Below are positions 12,783 to 14,262 of a stretch of DNA of 14,262 bases, piece by piece. A model generated the notes under the pieces. It worked only from the letters and a program-made list of their open reading frames with translations, searched no databases and had not been told where the DNA came from. This DNA comes from Candidatus Omnitrophota bacterium. Its GTDB lineage: Bacteria > Omnitrophota > Gorgyraeia > Gorgyraeales > Gorgyraeaceae. The stretch is from assembly GCA_018901615.1 (NCBI GenBank), contig JAHIEN010000116.1, forward strand, positions 1 to 14,262, given 5' to 3'. How positions within the stretch are numbered: position 1 is the stretch's first letter; each line of letters begins with the position of its first letter. The position numbers and the translations under genes were made by a program.

Positions 12783-14262
12783 ATGAAAATAGCGGTCATA
12801 ATCCTTTTATTCGCGCTCCTTTTTATATCCCAGATCAATACCATAGTAGACATTGACTTGTGGTGGGGCCTCAAGACAGGAGAGCACATTGTAAAAAATC
12901 TTGAGATCCCTCGGACAGATCTCTTTTCATACACATTGCAGGGAAGGCCATGGATAGACCATGAATGGCTTTCGCAGGTCCTGCTCTATATCGTCTTTTC
13001 CATGTTTGGATGGGTTGGCCTGAATCTCCTCAAGGCATGTATCATAGCCCTTAGTTTTTTTATGCTTTTTTTTCTGGCCTCATCCAGTATGAAGAAAACG
13101 CCCTTCCCGCTGTTTTTCCTCCTAGTATCTGTCCTGGCCTTTGGTTACAGGTCGTTTGTGAGGCCTGAGATATTCTCTTACTTTTTCCTGTGCATATTCC
13201 TGTATACTCTGGAAAAAGAAAGACATTTGTATCTATTGCCCCTTTTGCAGATCCTATGGGTAAATCTTCACGGCTATTTTATCGTCGGGCCCGCGCTTAT
13301 ATTTTTATATTTTATGGGTGATTTTTTATCCGGGCATAGACTCAGATCCAAAAAACTGGTCCCGGTCTTTATATTGAGCGTGGCAGCGTGTTTTATTAAC
13401 CCGTATTTTTATAAAGGAGCGCTGTACCCCCTTGGCATATTGGCGGACACATTTACAGCACAGAGGATGTTCATGCGGAACATTCATGAGCTGATGATGC
13501 CGATAAGATTAAATTTTTTCAGGTTTTTCTTCTTCTGGCTTCTCGCTATCCTGTCCAGCCTCACGTTTATCTTAAACATTAAAGATGTAAAGGCGAGGCA
13601 CATGCTTATTTTTGTTTTTTCCTTTATCTCAGCTTACCTGGTAATGCGCAATATACCTGTCTTTGTATTTCCCGCAATGGTCATAGCGGGTATAAATTTG
13701 AATAACTCAAGCCTGACAAAAAAGATTTCAGGAAAAAAATACTACGTGGTATCAATGATCCTCATATGCGGGCTCATATACCTTTTTCTGTCGGATAGAT
13801 ACTACGTGCTTACGAATCAGCGCGGGATGAGGCGGACAGAATCAAAGTTTAGCGGGCTTCTCATGCCTGAGGGCGCGTGTGATTTCCTGGAGAAAAACAA
13901 TATCAAAGGGCCTGTATTTAATACGCTGGACTTCGGGCCTTATATAGGCTATAGGTTTTATCCTGAGAAAAGGATCTTTATTGATACAAGGACAGAGCTT
14001 TATAAGGACGAGTTTTACAGGATGTACCGCGATGCCCAGAACTATCCGGCTGAATGGAAGGGCCTGCGGGACAGGTATGGCTTTACTATAGCTATTGTGA
14101 GGCACCTGTTCGGAGGCACAGAAAGGCTCTTGCGGCAGCTGTATATAAATAATGATTGGAAATTGGTATATTATGATAAAAATTCCTGCCTCTTTCTCCT
14201 GGACACGCCTGCGAACCAGGATGTCATAAGAAGGCACGGGATTGATTTTAGAAATAGACAAC
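12783..14262 (+). CDS. Polytopic membrane protein, GT-C glycosyltransferase-like (3' end outside window)
   Basis: Frame open from ATG 12783 to the window edge, at least 493 residues. Residues 1-22 form a first membrane helix; then an acidic extracytoplasmic loop DIDLWWGLKTGEH (23-35), PRTDLFSY (43-50) and RPWIDHEWLSQ (55-65). About eight further hydrophobic segments lie between 66 and 340, with NLHG at 161-164, INPY at 205-208 and RNIPVF at 289-294. A soluble domain follows (about 360-490), with GPYIGYRFYP and FIDTRTELY at 399-407. The Asp-bearing first loop after TM1 and overall plan match GT-C-type enzymes using polyprenyl-phosphate sugars, but no specific member is recognised and catalysis is unproven. 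No independent promoter is visible in the 12 nt after the hairpin. Functionally unrelated to the preceding cluster. Confidence 0.8.
   Translation, partial: MKIAVIILLFALLFISQINTIVDIDLWWGLKTGEHIVKNLEIPRTDLFSYTLQGRPWIDHEWLSQVLLYIVFSMFGWVGLNLLKACIIALSFFMLFFLASSSMKKTPFPLFFLLVSVLAFGYRSFVRPEIFSYFFLCIFLYTLEKERHLYLLPLLQILWVNLHGYFIVGPALIFLYFMGDFLSGHRLRSKKLVPVFILSVAACFINPYFYKGALYPLGILADTFTAQRMFMRNIHELMMPIRLNFFRFFFFWLLAILSSLTFILNIKDVKARHMLIFVFSFISAYLVMRNIPVFVFPAMVIAGINLNNSSLTKKISGKKYYVVSMILICGLIYLFLSDRYYVLTNQRGMRRTESKFSGLLMPEGACDFLEKNNIKGPVFNTLDFGPYIGYRFYPEKRIFIDTRTELYKDEFYRMYRDAQNYPAEWKGLRDRYGFTIAIVRHLFGGTERLLRQLYINNDWKLVYYDKNSCLFLLDTPANQDVIRRHGIDFRNRQ

Noticed and set aside
13842..14261. Reverse-strand open frame opposite the end of the membrane gene
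   Set aside because: The plus frame is open for the whole 1480 nt with clear membrane topology and family motifs; the reverse frame shows none.
1..14262. Mobile element, prophage, CRISPR or defence system
   Set aside because: No transposase, integrase, direct-repeat spacer array or defence-type domain is visible; composition and codon use look even across the window.

Overview
The window is a plus-strand, tightly packed biosynthetic cluster from a bacterium, ending in two micro-protein genes, a GC-rich hairpin and the start of an unrelated membrane-protein gene. Twenty-odd features are all on the + strand; no rRNA, tRNA, CRISPR array, integrase or insertion sequence is visible. Frequent ATA (Ile) and AGA/AGG (Arg) codons, a DapL-type lysine pathway, an aspartate-dehydrogenase route to NAD and the small proteins near the end together suggest an uncultivated anaerobic lineage of the Omnitrophota (OP3)/PVC type. 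That placement is inference from gene content, not a proven assignment.

Layout. 1-3910: arginine genes argD (5' truncated by the window edge), argF, argG, argH, i.e. N-acetylornithine to arginine except for the deacetylation step. 3903-8941: diaminopimelate/lysine genes lysA, dapF, dapA, dapB, dapL, which with aspartate semialdehyde from elsewhere make the complete DAP-aminotransferase route to meso-DAP and lysine. 8957-9358: folK. 9401-10609: panC and panD. 10619-12390: nadA and nadX, making quinolinate from aspartate. 12392-12705: two genes of 46 and 42 codons, a Cys-rich DUF6485-like protein and a very basic Lys/Arg-tailed protein. 12719-12782: hairpin. 12783-end: polytopic GT-C-like membrane protein, open at the right edge.

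How the genes work together. Much of the cluster draws on aspartate or its semialdehyde: ArgG condenses aspartate with citrulline, DapA consumes aspartate semialdehyde, PanD decarboxylates aspartate to beta-alanine for PanC, and NadX oxidises aspartate to the iminoaspartate used by NadA. Most genes overlap or are 1-45 nt apart, so co-transcription is likely.

What stands out beyond ordinary genes: two different tandem repeats with a 7-bp period (one across the argG stop and argH leader, one inside dapF), and unrelated palindromes at three junctions of the lysA-dapL block, two of which contain the upstream stop codon. folK looks C-terminally short, with plausible lost C-terminal sequence in the next frame. 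I did not find a clearly new defence, mobile or catalytic system; the repeats and micro-proteins are the least explained parts.
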